The position numbers and the translations under genes are program-made. The notes below the pieces were generated by a model that was not told the DNA's origin, made no database searches, and saw only the letters and a program-made list of their open reading frames with translations. This document shows, piece after piece, positions 23,336 through 31,549 of a stretch of 48,448 bases of DNA. Within the stretch, counting starts at the first letter, position 1. Every line of letters starts with the position of its first letter. The DNA lies in contig JABHMO010000036.1 in NCBI GenBank assembly GCA_018693855.1, forward strand, positions 1 to 48,448, read 5' to 3'. The DNA is from Candidatus Falkowiibacteriota bacterium (lineage in GTDB: Bacteria > Patescibacteriota > Patescibacteriia > UBA11705 > JABHMO01).

Positions 23336-24676
23336 ATGCATATCAATATACGAAGAGCTATTGCTCTCTTTTTCCTAATCATTTTTGTCGTCGGTACACC
23401 AATTTTAATTTTTTATGCTTCAGGTTATCGATATAATGTAAAAAAAGGAAAGGTTGAAAAATCTGGAGGTCTTATCATTGATTCAGAACCGTCTCGTGCT
23501 GGGATCTTTTTGAATGAAAAATTCATAAATGACTCAACACCTGCTAGGTTAAAAAACCTTGTTCAAGATAGATACAGTGTCAGATTAGAAAAAGAAGGTT
23601 ATTACAGTTGGAATAAAAATCTTGAGATCAGAAGTCAGGAAACAACTTTCGCTGAAGATGTAATTCTTTTCAAAAACACAGAACCTGAAAAAGTTATTGA
23701 CTCAGAAATTCAGTTCATCTCGTTTTCACCAGATCATTCATATGCCGTTTTCACAACTTCCGACTTTGAACAAGACTATCTTTATTTAATGAATTTGAAT
23801 AATCAAAAATACAATCTAATTTACAACAATAACAAAAAGTTTACTGAACCTTCTGTCTATTGGACTGATGATGCTTCAGAAATACTTTTCGTATCAAATG
23901 GTGACAGAATCATTATTCCAACTCAATTCCCAAAGAACTCTTTTTCATTAACAAAGTTCTTCAACTACCCAGATGCTGTAAACTATAAATGGGACGCAAA
24001 CAGCAACAATGCTCTTTTTGCTCAAACTGAAAATGCAGTATTTAAGATAAACAGTTCTACAAAAAAAGCTGAAGATATTTTCTTGCTAAATCCGTCTGAA
24101 AAATTAATTGACTTTTATATCAATAAAAACGACATCTATTACATTTTCGGAATTGAGAATAAAACCTTTTTGGGAAAAGCTGATTTAGCTGACAATAAAT
24201 TACAAAAGACTCTTGAATTAAAAAATGATAGTTACAAATTTGATAGATTCTACGGAGACAAAATAGCGATCTTTGATCATAAACTGCCAACTCTATACTT
24301 AATTAATCAAGAGATTGATAATATCTATTTTCAAAAAGCTGATGTCCAAAATCTAGATTTCCACAAACAAAAAAATCTGCTACTTATGCAGACTCACCAA
24401 GATTTATCTTCTTTAGATTTAAATGAAGCAGTTGCTAATGAAAGAAACATCACTCGATACAGTTCAAATCTGACAGATGCAAAGTGGCACAAGTCAACCA
24501 ACTACGCGATTGATCTACAAAATCAGACTATTAACATAATCGAATTAGATGATAGGGACTCACACTTCATCCTCTCTCTTCCCTATCAAAACATTACAAA
24601 CTTCTCAATCGACAAAGATTCTGAAACAATATACTTCATTCAGAATGAACTACTTTATAGTTTAGAGATTAAATAA
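23336..24676 (+). CDS. PEGA-domain membrane-anchored protein with propeller-like repeats
   Basis: The protein has 446 residues. An N-terminal membrane segment (about 8-30, with a YASGYRYN end common to CPR PEGA proteins) is followed by a PEGA domain (about 40-105: GGLIIDSEPSRAGIFLNEKFINDSTPARLKNL...YSVRLEKEGYYSWNKNLEI). The rest (about 120-446) is a series of WD/TolB-like blades (IQFISFSPDHSYAVF, YKWDANSNNALFAQ, AKWHKSTNYAID), so a beta-propeller outside the cell is likely. Function unknown; a wall- or surface-binding role is typical for PEGA. Confidence 0.8.
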   Translation: MHINIRRAIALFFLIIFVVGTPILIFYASGYRYNVKKGKVEKSGGLIIDSEPSRAGIFLNEKFINDSTPARLKNLVQDRYSVRLEKEGYYSWNKNLEIRSQETTFAEDVILFKNTEPEKVIDSEIQFISFSPDHSYAVFTTSDFEQDYLYLMNLNNQKYNLIYNNNKKFTEPSVYWTDDASEILFVSNGDRIIIPTQFPKNSFSLTKFFNYPDAVNYKWDANSNNALFAQTENAVFKINSSTKKAEDIFLLNPSEKLIDFYINKNDIYYIFGIENKTFLGKADLADNKLQKTLELKNDSYKFDRFYGDKIAIFDHKLPTLYLINQEIDNIYFQKADVQNLDFHKQKNLLLMQTHQDLSSLDLNEAVANERNITRYSSNLTDAKWHKSTNYAIDLQNQTINIIELDDRDSHFILSLPYQNITNFSIDKDSETIYFIQNELLYSLEIK

Positions 24677-24685
24677 AAATTTTTA

Positions 24686-24712
24686 AAAATAAGAGCCCCA
24701 GATCGATGTCGA
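24686..24712 (-). terminator. Minus-strand terminator of the ~400-nt RNA gene
   Basis: On the minus strand: AGCCCCGGATCGA...TCGATCTGGGGCTC, then TTATTTTTAAAAATTTTT. The T tract is on the minus-strand side, so it ends the transcript starting at about 25115; it may also help end the PEGA gene. Confidence 0.8.
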
Positions 24713-25116
24713 TCCGGGGCTGGTTTTGTGTGCACGCCTTTTTCATTTGAGTCGGAGGACCGGGCGCCGTCGGTCAGCTGTTGCCATGGCTATTCGCTGG
24801 TCTGCATACCAGCTAGGACATGAGTCCAACCATTCTCCTTAAAGTATTGTCCCAGAATTTTTCGAGAAGGTTTCTGGTACCCTGCGGTTTCCTCAAAAGT
24901 GCAGCTCTCGAGGTCCTTTGGCATACGCCGCCCCTTTCGATAAAGAGACGTCTCTGACATTTTACATCATTCGAGATCCCAGTAGATCTCCCAAGGCCGC
25001 TAGCCTTGATCAGCGTACCAATGCTGCTGAATAATGCTATCCCAATTAGCGGGATGTTACAGATCAGGGAATCTTTAAGAAGCTGTAAGCCGGCCTCTCC
25101 CCTCTCCGTACTGGAA
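24690..25116 (-). ncRNA. Candidate structured RNA, about 350-420 nt
   Basis: This segment is clearly richer in G+C than its surroundings, has its own promoter (25122-25150) and terminator (24686-24712) and is full of short hairpins, for example GCTGGT/ACCAGC, AAGGC/GGCCTT, GAGATC/GGATCTC and CCAGAA/TTCTGG. Its ends can pair: CGGAG and GGCCGG near the 5' end (25108-25090) with CCGGTC and CTCCG near the 3' end (24763-24753), giving a closing helix around about 355 nt. No RNase P, tmRNA or SRP signature was found by eye. The 108-residue ORF over it starts at TTG inside the promoter and is rejected. Confidence 0.65.
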
Positions 25117-25121
25117 TATAG

Positions 25122-25150
25122 CATATAGCACACATTCAATGTTCTGTCAA
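25122..25150 (-). promoter_or_regulatory. Sigma-70-type promoter of the candidate RNA
   Basis: On the minus strand: TTGACA (25150-25145), a 17-base spacer, TATATG (25127-25122). The -35 box is a perfect match. Confidence 0.75.
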
Positions 25151-25206
25151 GTCTTTTTCTTCCTCTATTGTTATTTAGTCTAAATTTAGATAATTATTGC
25201 GAATAA

Positions 25207-25247
25207 AAAATATCACTTGACTGAAACGTAAAGTGATATTTTTTATT
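25207..25247 (-). terminator. Terminator after the 25266-26129 membrane protein
   Basis: AAAAAATATCACTT (25206-25219) pairs with AAGTGATATTTTTT (25232-25245), with A/T tracts at both ends; it lies about 20 bases after the minus-strand stop. Confidence 0.75.
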
Positions 25248-25265
25248 ATTTAAGTTATGTTTGCT

Positions 25266-26129
25266 TTACTTTTTGTCATTAAGAGCCCAATAGACTTGAG
25301 TCATGAAACCTTGGAAAAAGGTTGAAAGATAGGCCTTCACACATAGAAGAAGGAATAAAAGACCTATAAATGCAAAGAATCCAAGTATAACGATGAAAAT
25401 GATGAAACCTCCATATAAGAACGATAAAGTAGCAATTGTCACAACAATTGCAGATCCGATGAAGAAAATTACAACAAGTATCGCCATGATAGCTAGAATT
25501 AAAACAATTTCAATCAATTTAGCCAAAATTACGTTTTTAGGATTCTTTCTCAATAACTGCCAAGCTGCTACGATTGCCTGCCAAGTAGATTTATTTTCAA
25601 AAACGATGTAACAGTACGCATAGTGCTTACATAGATATAGAATGACATTATAGATAAGCAATAGTAACATCGCAACAATAAATAGAACAGCCATTACCGC
25701 TGATTGAGTATACATGAAGTACAGACTAATTATTACTGCCAACACAATGTTAACTATGCCTAGATAAATTTCTAACAGTAATGTTCTAGGAATTTTTCTG
25801 AAACCAAACTTGATCAGTTCCCAAACTTTATAATCTTCATTCTGCTTAATCTTCTTCAACCCTGACAGAATACTTGCCTTAGCAATGAGTGAGATCAAAT
25901 AAACAACAACGAAAAACAAAAGCCCTAAAACAATCATTTTATCAAATCGAAAAGATGAAAATCCATCTTTGAAAAAACTAACAATGTTCAAATCAGCTGA
26001 GTCGTCTTGCCAAAACTGAAAACTAATTGTTGTTGTAGTAATAAAAAACCCAATGATCCATATTCGTTTATAGATCCAAGCCCAACTCAACGACTGTTTA
26101 ATAAAACTAGAAAATGGTAATGCTTTCAT
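25266..26129 (-). CDS. Multi-pass membrane protein of unknown function
   Basis: The 287-residue protein has about six hydrophobic segments (near 18-36, 48-75, 105-160 as two or three helices, 195-235 and 238-265). It begins MKALPFSSFIKQSLSWAWIYKRIWIIGFF, similar in style to the 'membrane domain of glycerophosphoryl diester phosphodiesterase' or DUF-type six-helix proteins in CPR, a resemblance only. No catalytic residues were identified. A 150-bp two-hairpin element lies upstream. Confidence 0.65.
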   Translation of the reverse strand: MKALPFSSFIKQSLSWAWIYKRIWIIGFFITTTTISFQFWQDDSADLNIVSFFKDGFSSFRFDKMIVLGLLFFVVVYLISLIAKASILSGLKKIKQNEDYKVWELIKFGFRKIPRTLLLEIYLGIVNIVLAVIISLYFMYTQSAVMAVLFIVAMLLLLIYNVILYLCKHYAYCYIVFENKSTWQAIVAAWQLLRKNPKNVILAKLIEIVLILAIMAILVVIFFIGSAIVVTIATLSFLYGGFIIFIVILGFFAFIGLLFLLLCVKAYLSTFFQGFMTQVYWALNDKK

Positions 26130-26188
26130 AAAATGTTTTATATTTATTTTTTTATTATAAAGTAATTGTAAATATTATTTAATACACC

Positions 26189-26343
26189 AAGGGGTCTGGG
26201 GGGCGACTGTTTAAGCGTCAACAATCAACACCACGAAAAACGCTAGATAGTACATAGTGAGTTTTAGCCCCCCAGCAGTTTTTGGTTACTTTTTGCTGCC
26301 AAAAAGTAACTCGACCGAGAGGGCGAAATCTATTCCCCACCAA
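26189..26343. repeat. 150-bp two-hairpin dispersed element, copy 2
   Basis: CTGGGGGGC...GCCCCCCAG outer pairing, then GGTTACTTTTTG-CTGC-CAAAAAGTAAC. Compared with copy 1 the second hairpin is one pair longer (TTTTTG/CAAAAA), a change that keeps the pairing. The shared words CGACTGTTTAAGCGTC and ACATAGTGAGTTTTAGCCCC show common origin. Confidence 0.85.
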
Positions 26344-26378
26344 CAAAGTACTCAGAAAAACATTTTCATCACACAAAA

Positions 26379-27101
26379 CTACTTATCTTGCTCCATTTTA
26401 TATACATGATTAGACGCCCTTAACAAAGAATCAAATGTTCCTGCATCTGTCCAATTATTTTCTAGAATTTCATAACTCATTGTTCCTTGCTGAACATAAA
26501 AATTATTCACATCAGTAATCTCCAACTCTCCCCTACCAGACGGAACTAAATCATCAATCACGTTCCAAACTTGAGAGTCATACATATACAAACCAGTTAC
26601 TGCGTAATCAGATTTTGGTACAGCGGGTTTTTCTTCAATCTGAACAATCTTATCTCCTGAAAGCTGTGGAACACCAAACCTTTTTGGATCTTCAACTGAT
26701 TTAAGAAATATTTTCGCACCACCGGGTTGTTTTTTGAAATCTTCAACAGCTTTGGAAATATTATCATCAAAAATATTATCTCCTAAAATGACCATTAACT
26801 TTTCATCACCAGCCCACTGACGCGCCAAACCAAGAGCTTGAGCAATACCGCCAGCCTCTTCTTGAACTTCATAAGTAATTCGAGCTCCAAGAGCTTTCCC
26901 TGAACCAAGTAATTCGACAAAATGCCCTGCAAACCCCTTACCACTTACGAGCATAATGTCTTTTATCCCTGCATCAACAAGTGTTTGCAGAGGATAATAG
27001 ATCATTGGCTTATTATAAACAGGTAACAAATGTTTATTTGTTATCTTGGTTAATGGCATCAATCTTGAACCAGTTCCGCCTGCTAATATTATTCCTTTCA
27101 T
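26379..27101 (-). CDS. rfbA: Glucose-1-phosphate thymidylyltransferase (short form)
   Basis: The 240-residue protein has the sugar-nucleotidyltransferase signature MKGIILAGGTGSRLMPLT and the product-binding GDNIFDDNI, EEKP and TGLYMYD segments. It makes dTDP-glucose from dTTP and glucose-1-phosphate, step one of the dTDP-rhamnose pathway. It is shorter than the enterobacterial enzyme (about 290), lacking the C-terminal helical extension, as in many short RmlA forms. ATG 27101 (MKGIILAGG) is preferred to the track start three codons upstream. rfbD, rfbB and an rfbC-like gene lie upstream on the same strand. Confidence 0.92.
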   Translation of the reverse strand: MKGIILAGGTGSRLMPLTKITNKHLLPVYNKPMIYYPLQTLVDAGIKDIMLVSGKGFAGHFVELLGSGKALGARITYEVQEEAGGIAQALGLARQWAGDEKLMVILGDNIFDDNISKAVEDFKKQPGGAKIFLKSVEDPKRFGVPQLSGDKIVQIEEKPAVPKSDYAVTGLYMYDSQVWNVIDDLVPSGRGELEITDVNNFYVQQGTMSYEILENNWTDAGTFDSLLRASNHVYKMEQDK

Positions 27102-27111
27102 ATAAAACAAA

Positions 27112-27236
27112 CTCTAAGCACTAAACTCTAAATACTAAACAATATCTAATTTTCAAAACTCTAAATACTAAACTGTTTTAGAATTTTGAACATTTGAATT
27201 TTGTGTTTGTTTAGGATTTAGGAATTAGGATTTAGA
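27112..27236. repeat. ACTCTAAATACTAAAC / GGATTTAGGAATT minisatellite
   Basis: The spacer between rfbA and rfbD is made of degenerate units: CTCTAAGCACTAAA, CTCTAAATACTAAACAAT, CTCTAAATACTAAACTG, then TTTAGGATTTAGGAATTAGG. It is the leader of rfbA, read on the minus strand. Confidence 0.75.
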
Positions 27237-28064
27237 ATTTAAATATGCACTAAGCGCCTCCCTCCAGTGTCTTAATTTAGGTAATTTCGTATTAATTAGA
27301 GATGAAAACTCAGGCCTTTTTGCTGGTCTAGGGAACTTATCTGAGCTAACTGGGTTAATTGTAACATTTTTACCTAATATTTCAAATATAGCTTTGGCAA
27401 ATTCAAACCAAGTACAGGCTCCTTCGTTCACACCATGATAAAGACCAAAATCATAATTACCATCGACGAGGACCTTCGTTTGAGCTGCTAGATCATTCAC
27501 AAAGGTTGGATTACTAAATTCTTCGTCAACTACATCCAAACTATCTCTTGTTTCTGATAAAAACAACATTACATCAACAAAACTTTTCTTAGCCCCTTCA
27601 CTTTTCGCTGGTGAACCAAACAATCGAGAAGTTCTAATGACGTAAGCTTTATCACAGTAATTAAAAACCTTTTCTCCTCCAAGTTTTGACTCTCCGTATC
27701 TTGAAATCGGACCTGGTTGATCAATCTCGACATACCCATCTTTCTTTGTTCCGTCAAAAACATAATCTGAACTATAATGAACAAAAACAGCACCTACTTT
27801 TTGCGCTGCCTTTGCAATATTGATTGGCCCATCACTGTTAACAGCTTTCGCAATATCAAAATCAGTCTCACAACGATCAACATCGTTAAAAGCAGCTGAA
27901 TTGACAATTAAGTCTGGTTTTATTTCCAGAACTTTTTGTTCAACCTGTTCTTCACTGGTAATATCAATCTCCTCTCTATCACAACAAACTAAATCGTGAG
28001 CAGCAAAAACCTTTTGCAGCTGAGCGCCGAGCATACCTTTTGAACCGATTATAAGTATTTTCAT
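27225..28064 (-). CDS. rfbD: dTDP-4-dehydrorhamnose reductase
   Basis: The 279-residue short-chain dehydrogenase has the Rossmann start ILIIGSKGMLGAQLQKVF and the RmlD segments NSAAFNDVDRCE, HYSSDYVFDGTK and the YGESKLGGE motif (catalytic Tyr and Lys). It reduces dTDP-4-dehydrorhamnose to dTDP-rhamnose with NAD(P)H. The C-terminal INTKLPKLRHWREAL segment is typical. The leader (28065-28150) contains TCGAAGTAAAT-type repeats and a TCCTACG hairpin. Confidence 0.93.
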   Translation of the reverse strand: MKILIIGSKGMLGAQLQKVFAAHDLVCCDREEIDITSEEQVEQKVLEIKPDLIVNSAAFNDVDRCETDFDIAKAVNSDGPINIAKAAQKVGAVFVHYSSDYVFDGTKKDGYVEIDQPGPISRYGESKLGGEKVFNYCDKAYVIRTSRLFGSPAKSEGAKKSFVDVMLFLSETRDSLDVVDEEFSNPTFVNDLAAQTKVLVDGNYDFGLYHGVNEGACTWFEFAKAIFEILGKNVTINPVSSDKFPRPAKRPEFSSLINTKLPKLRHWREALSAYLNSKS

Positions 28065-28150
28065 AAGTAGAAAGCGAGTCGAAGTAAACCTGTCCTACGA
28101 AGCTATTAGCGTAGTAGGATCGATGTAAATCGGAGTAAATCGAAGCCTTC
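28065..28150. repeat. TCGAAGTAAA / CGATGTAAATCGG leader repeat with a small hairpin upstream of rfbD
   Basis: Units GAGTCGAAGTAAAC, CGATGTAAATCGG and AGTAAATCGAAGCC flank CCTACGAAGCTATTAGCGTAG, which can form a short stem. Related leaders: 23297, 31003 and 32713. Confidence 0.7.
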
Positions 28151-28204
28151 ATTAATTATCTATTGTAGTACAAGAATAGTCAATCTCAGCTAAAAAGTCA
28201 ATTC

Positions 28205-28231
28205 AAAAAAGGAGTGTGTTAACTCCTTTGG
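28205..28231 (-). terminator. Terminator overlapping the 28219 gene's stop codon
   Basis: On the minus strand AAAGGAG-TTAACAC-ACTCCTTTTTTG; the first arm includes the last codons and the TAA stop. Confidence 0.75.
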
Positions 28232-28788
28232 TAACCATCGTGAAAGAGTGTTCTTGCTTGCTCGAAGCATTTGCGACAAAATGCTTCTTTCTCAAGAAAC
28301 AGATCCATTAATGTGTCAAGGATTCTGTGCCTTGGCAACATAGCAAAAAGTCGATTTCTATCTTGCGAAAGTTCTGAAGTGAGTCGATTGAAAATCGTTT
28401 CAAAATATCTTCCCCGTAAAAAAGTTTCAGTGTTTATTTTCGCTGTAAATGTAATCGTTTCAGGTTCAACTTCACTTGCCTTCATATAAAGCATCCGAAA
28501 CAACAAAGCAGAAGGAACCACTTTTATTGTTATAAAAACACATCCGTGAGCTTGTTCTTCATTGGTAATGACCTCACTGATACATCCTATCTTTACTGGT
28601 TCAAATACTTGAAAAGCATCTTGTTCCAAATCATCAACTACAATAAATTTTCCGATCAAGTCAGCTTGAGCAATATTTGAAATCTTTTCAGCTCGATGTT
28701 CTTCTAGTTCATGTACATTACATGGTCCGGATCCTATGAAAGTTTCACTACAAAAACTACACTGAATATTTCTTACCTCATGTCCCAT
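28219..28788 (-). CDS. Hypothetical protein with two CxxC zinc-ribbon-like sites
   Basis: The 189-residue protein starts MGHEVRNIQCSFCSETFIGSGPCNVHELEEH, a CxxC followed by C and H ligands, and ends with EAFCRKCFEQARTLFHD, a second CxxC. The middle is predicted soluble and mixed alpha/beta. The two sites could form one or two zinc-binding units. The start is supported by AAGGAGG five bases upstream. It sits between rfbD and rfbB but has its own ribosome site and terminator, so it need not belong to rhamnose synthesis. No family recognised. Confidence 0.6.
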   Translation of the reverse strand: MGHEVRNIQCSFCSETFIGSGPCNVHELEEHRAEKISNIAQADLIGKFIVVDDLEQDAFQVFEPVKIGCISEVITNEEQAHGCVFITIKVVPSALLFRMLYMKASEVEPETITFTAKINTETFLRGRYFETIFNRLTSELSQDRNRLFAMLPRHRILDTLMDLFLEKEAFCRKCFEQARTLFHDGYQRS

Positions 28789-28808
28789 ACCAACCTCCTT
28801 GTTAAGAC

Positions 28809-29837
28809 CTATATAAGAAAATCGCTTTTTTGATCAGGTTGTTGTTCTTCGGGTTTGTAATTGCGATACTCGCCTGATTGGATATTTTTCCACCAACCTT
28901 CATTCGCAATATACCACTGAACCGTACGCCGAATACCTTCTTCAAAACTGATCACAGGTTTCCAGCCAAGCTCAGCTTGTGCTTTATTTGAATTAATTGC
29001 GTATCGTCTATCATGACCAAGTCGATCTGCTACAAACTCAATCATCTCTTCGCCAAATCCCATCTGATTCAAGATAGTCATAGTTAAATCTTTATTAGAT
29101 TTTTCACTATCAGCACCCAAACAGTATGTCTCACCTATTTTCCCTTTGTGAATAATAGCATCCACTCCAGCATTATGATCATCAACATGAATCCAATCAC
29201 GCACATTCTTTCCATCACCGTAAAGAGGTACTTTTCTACCTTCTATTAAATTAGTTACAAACAACGGAATAACCTTTTCTGGAAACTGATACGGTCCATA
29301 GTTATTTGAACAGTTTGAGATTGTAATTGGTAATCCATAAGTACGATGATAAGCTCTTACCAAATGGTCAGATGATGCTTTAGCAGCAGAATAAGGACTA
29401 CTTGGATCGTAAGCTGTTTTTTCATCAAACTGACCTGGATCTTCAAGTAATAAGTCGCCAAAAACCTCATCAGTTGAAATATGATGAAATCGAATATTAT
29501 ACTTTCTAGCAACTTCAAGCAAAGTAAAAGTCCCAAGAATATTTGTTTTAATAAAATCTTCCGGAGCATCAACACTTCGATCAACATGACTCTCTGCTGC
29601 GAAATGAACAATGATATCACAATCTTTCACAAGATGATCGACTAATTCTTGATTAGAAATATCACCTTTTATAAATTTATAATTATCATACCTTTCAAAA
29701 TCCTTCAAATTTTCCAAATTTCCAGCGTACGTTAATTTATCATAGTTTATTACACTATAATGAGGATATTTAGTTAAAATGTATCGGATGAAGTTAGAGC
29801 CAATGAAACCGGCTCCACCGGTTATAAACATTTTCAT
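28809..29837 (-). CDS. rfbB: dTDP-glucose 4,6-dehydratase
   Basis: The 342-residue extended SDR has the NAD-binding start FITGGAGFIGSNFIRYIL and the RmlB motifs HFAAESHVDRSVDAPEDFI, STDEVFGDLL and YSAAKASSDHLVRAYHRTYG (catalytic Tyr-Lys), plus NCSNNYGPYQFPEKVIPL. It converts dTDP-glucose to dTDP-4-keto-6-deoxyglucose, step two of the pathway. The C-terminus (GYRNYKPEEQQPDQKSDF) is slightly extended. The leader reads AAGGAGGCTATATGGGGCTA on the plus strand and belongs to the TTTAGCC leader family. Confidence 0.96.
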   Translation of the reverse strand: MKMFITGGAGFIGSNFIRYILTKYPHYSVINYDKLTYAGNLENLKDFERYDNYKFIKGDISNQELVDHLVKDCDIIVHFAAESHVDRSVDAPEDFIKTNILGTFTLLEVARKYNIRFHHISTDEVFGDLLLEDPGQFDEKTAYDPSSPYSAAKASSDHLVRAYHRTYGLPITISNCSNNYGPYQFPEKVIPLFVTNLIEGRKVPLYGDGKNVRDWIHVDDHNAGVDAIIHKGKIGETYCLGADSEKSNKDLTMTILNQMGFGEEMIEFVADRLGHDRRYAINSNKAQAELGWKPVISFEEGIRRTVQWYIANEGWWKNIQSGEYRNYKPEEQQPDQKSDFLI

Positions 29838-29839
29838 AT

Positions 29840-29872
29840 AAATAAGGAGGCTATATGGGGCTATAGAAGGCC
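29840..29872. repeat. GGAGGCTATATGGGGCTAT leader repeat upstream of rfbB
   Basis: A variant of the GGCTAAACGAGG leader family, with TATAT in place of AAACG, ending GGCC. Confidence 0.6.
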
Positions 29873-29930
29873 AACAAAGAATATGTTTTAATAATTAGAT
29901 CTTACCTCTTTTTATCTAATTTTGCAACTT

Positions 29931-29955
29931 AAAAAGGAGGTGGGCCTCCTTTTCG
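29931..29955 (-). terminator. Terminator after pilT
   Basis: On the minus strand AAAAGGAGG-CCCA-CCTCCTTTTTAAG, about 25 bases after the pilT stop. Confidence 0.85.
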
Positions 29956-29977
29956 TATTTTTGATAATTTTATTGAT

Positions 29978-31000
29978 TTAACTATACTGCGCTTTTGTTC
30001 TATTATAAACATCTTCATCAATAAGTTCTTGCTTTTTCAACTGATCCAAATGTCTTTTAGCGCTAATCATACCCTCTGCAGAACTTGTCTGAACAACGTT
30101 TTGAATTTGAGGGATCTTACCTTCACGAATTGAGTTAGCAATTGCGGGATTGTTTAGAAGAACTTCCCAGTTAGCTAATCTACCACCTCCAATCTTGGGC
30201 AACAACCGTTGTGAAATAATCCCTCGCAAAGTAATTGAAGTCTGAATCTTAACCTGCTCCTGTTGATATGGAGGGAAAACATCAATAATTCGATCGATTG
30301 TCTGACCGGCAGTATGAGTATGTAATGTTGATAAAACTAAATGTCCCGTTTCCGCGAGAGTAATAGCTGTCGCAATTGTTTCAAGATCACGCATCTCACC
30401 AACCATGATTACATCTGGATCTTGTCGGAAAACATGTTTCAATGCACTATTAAATGAGTTAGTATCTCGTCCAACTTGTCTTTGCGTGAAAAAACTTTTA
30501 TTATTTTCAAAAAGATACTCAATTGGATCTTCAATTGTTGATATATGATAAGAATAGTTCTGATTCAAATAATTGATCATCGCAGCCAAAGTTGTTGATT
30601 TACCGCAACCTGTTGGACCAGTTACTAAGATTAATCCTTCTTGATAATTTAACAAATCTTTGAACGATTCAGGTGCACCAATATCTTCCAACGTTGGAAT
30701 CTGTTTTGCAATGATTCGAGCTGCTAAACACAGCTTGTTTTTTTCATAATAAAGATTTATTCTAAGTCTTGCTCCATCCTTTAGCTGATACGAAGCATCT
30801 AACTCCTTCATCTCTTGGATAATCTCTTTCTGTTTCTCATTTAACAGTCCAAAAATCACGTTATCAGTAACAGCTTGTGTACCTTGTTTAATTTGAACTA
30901 ACTGCCCATCAATACGAAAAATAGGCAGCTTGCCAGACACTAAGTGAATGTCAGAAGCACCTTTTTTTATCGCTAGAGTGAAGATTTCGTTTATAGGCAT
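29978..31000 (-). CDS. pilT: Twitching motility / pilus retraction ATPase
   Basis: The 340-residue PilT-type GSPII secretion ATPase has an N-terminal domain (ASDIHLVSGKLPIFRIDGQLV), Walker A GPTGCGKST at residues 128-136, the Asp box, Walker B around PDVIMVGEMRDLET and the His box TGHLVLSTLHT, with AETGHLVLSTLHTHTA typical of PilT. The C-terminus keeps LRGIISQRLLPKIGG. It drives type IV pilus retraction from the cytoplasmic side. Other pilus genes are not in this window. Leader repeats of the TGTAAATATAAGCGAGTA type precede it. Confidence 0.93.
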   Translation of the reverse strand: MPINEIFTLAIKKGASDIHLVSGKLPIFRIDGQLVQIKQGTQAVTDNVIFGLLNEKQKEIIQEMKELDASYQLKDGARLRINLYYEKNKLCLAARIIAKQIPTLEDIGAPESFKDLLNYQEGLILVTGPTGCGKSTTLAAMINYLNQNYSYHISTIEDPIEYLFENNKSFFTQRQVGRDTNSFNSALKHVFRQDPDVIMVGEMRDLETIATAITLAETGHLVLSTLHTHTAGQTIDRIIDVFPPYQQEQVKIQTSITLRGIISQRLLPKIGGGRLANWEVLLNNPAIANSIREGKIPQIQNVVQTSSAEGMISAKRHLDQLKKQELIDEDVYNRTKAQYS

Positions 31001-31002
31001 AA

Positions 31003-31070
31003 AGTCGCGGAGTGAAGACAGGTAAATATAAGCGAGTACATGTAAATATAGGCGAGTAGAAATAAATTAC
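31003..31070. repeat. GTAAATATAAGCGAGTACAT minisatellite upstream of pilT
   Basis: Units GGTAAATATAAGCGAGTACAT and GTAAATATAGGCGAGTAGAA in tandem between the HIT gene and pilT. Confidence 0.8.
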
Positions 31071-31090
31071 AAAACAAAACATGCAAATAA

Positions 31091-31495
31091 TTAGGCTGAT
31101 TTGATTTTATCAGCAATAACAGATAATTCATCAGGACTCATCTCTTTACCGTGAAAAAGTTCGTGGCCATCGTCTGTAAATCTAGGAATAATATGAAAAT
31201 GTAGATGAGGGATGACTTGGCCAGCTATCTCTCCATTATTCACAATTAGATTAAAATCTTTAGCATCAACTGCGTCAAGTACAGACTTAGCAATCTTGGG
31301 AATAGCTTTTGTAACTGCTGTTAAATAGTTTTCTTCTACTTCGAAAAGATCCTTAAAATGTTTTTTAGGAATAACTAAAACATGACCTGCATTAACCGGA
31401 CTTATATCCAGAAACCCCAAAACCATATCATCTTCATAAACAATATTAGCAGGAATTTCTTTATTAACCATCTTACAAAACAAGCAATCCTCCAT
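31091..31495 (-). CDS. HIT family protein (HINT-like)
   Basis: The 134-residue protein starts EDCLFCKMVNKEIPANIVYEDD, a CxxC zinc site found in HINT-type members, and has the histidine triad HLHFHIIPR. It is a nucleotide phosphoramidase or hydrolase acting on AMP-linked substrates in the cytoplasm; the natural substrate is usually unclear. Length is typical. It lies between pilT and the phosphatidyltransferase gene on the same strand. Confidence 0.93.
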   Translation of the reverse strand: MEDCLFCKMVNKEIPANIVYEDDMVLGFLDISPVNAGHVLVIPKKHFKDLFEVEENYLTAVTKAIPKIAKSVLDAVDAKDFNLIVNNGEIAGQVIPHLHFHIIPRFTDDGHELFHGKEMSPDELSVIADKIKSA

Positions 31496-31549
31496 AATTT
31501 TTTATTTATTACCGCAAAATCCATTTGTAAATTTGTAATTTCGTATTCC

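Larger units (their letters stand above)
24677..25265. other. 589-base gap holding an RNA gene rather than a protein gene
   Basis: From 24677 to 25150 it is the structured RNA unit described above. From 25151 to 25265 it is AT-rich and carries the hairpin AAAATATCACTT...AAGTGATATTTTTT (about 25207-25246), a likely terminator for the minus-strand membrane protein gene ending at 25266. Confidence 0.7.

Noticed and set aside
23170-23436. Plus-strand 88-residue ORF before the PEGA gene
   Set aside because: It is read through the GC-rich hairpin repeat and overlaps the real gene in another frame.
24690-25116. RNase P RNA, tmRNA or SRP RNA
   Set aside because: The conserved GAGGAAAGTCC region, tag-peptide frame with a CCA end, and SRP GGAA/tetraloop text were looked for on both strands and not found; a covariance search would be decisive.
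24813-25139. 108-residue minus-strand ORF
   Set aside because: It begins at a TTG inside the TTGACA-TATATG promoter, matches no known family and lies over a hairpin-rich GC-richer segment; the RNA reading fits better.
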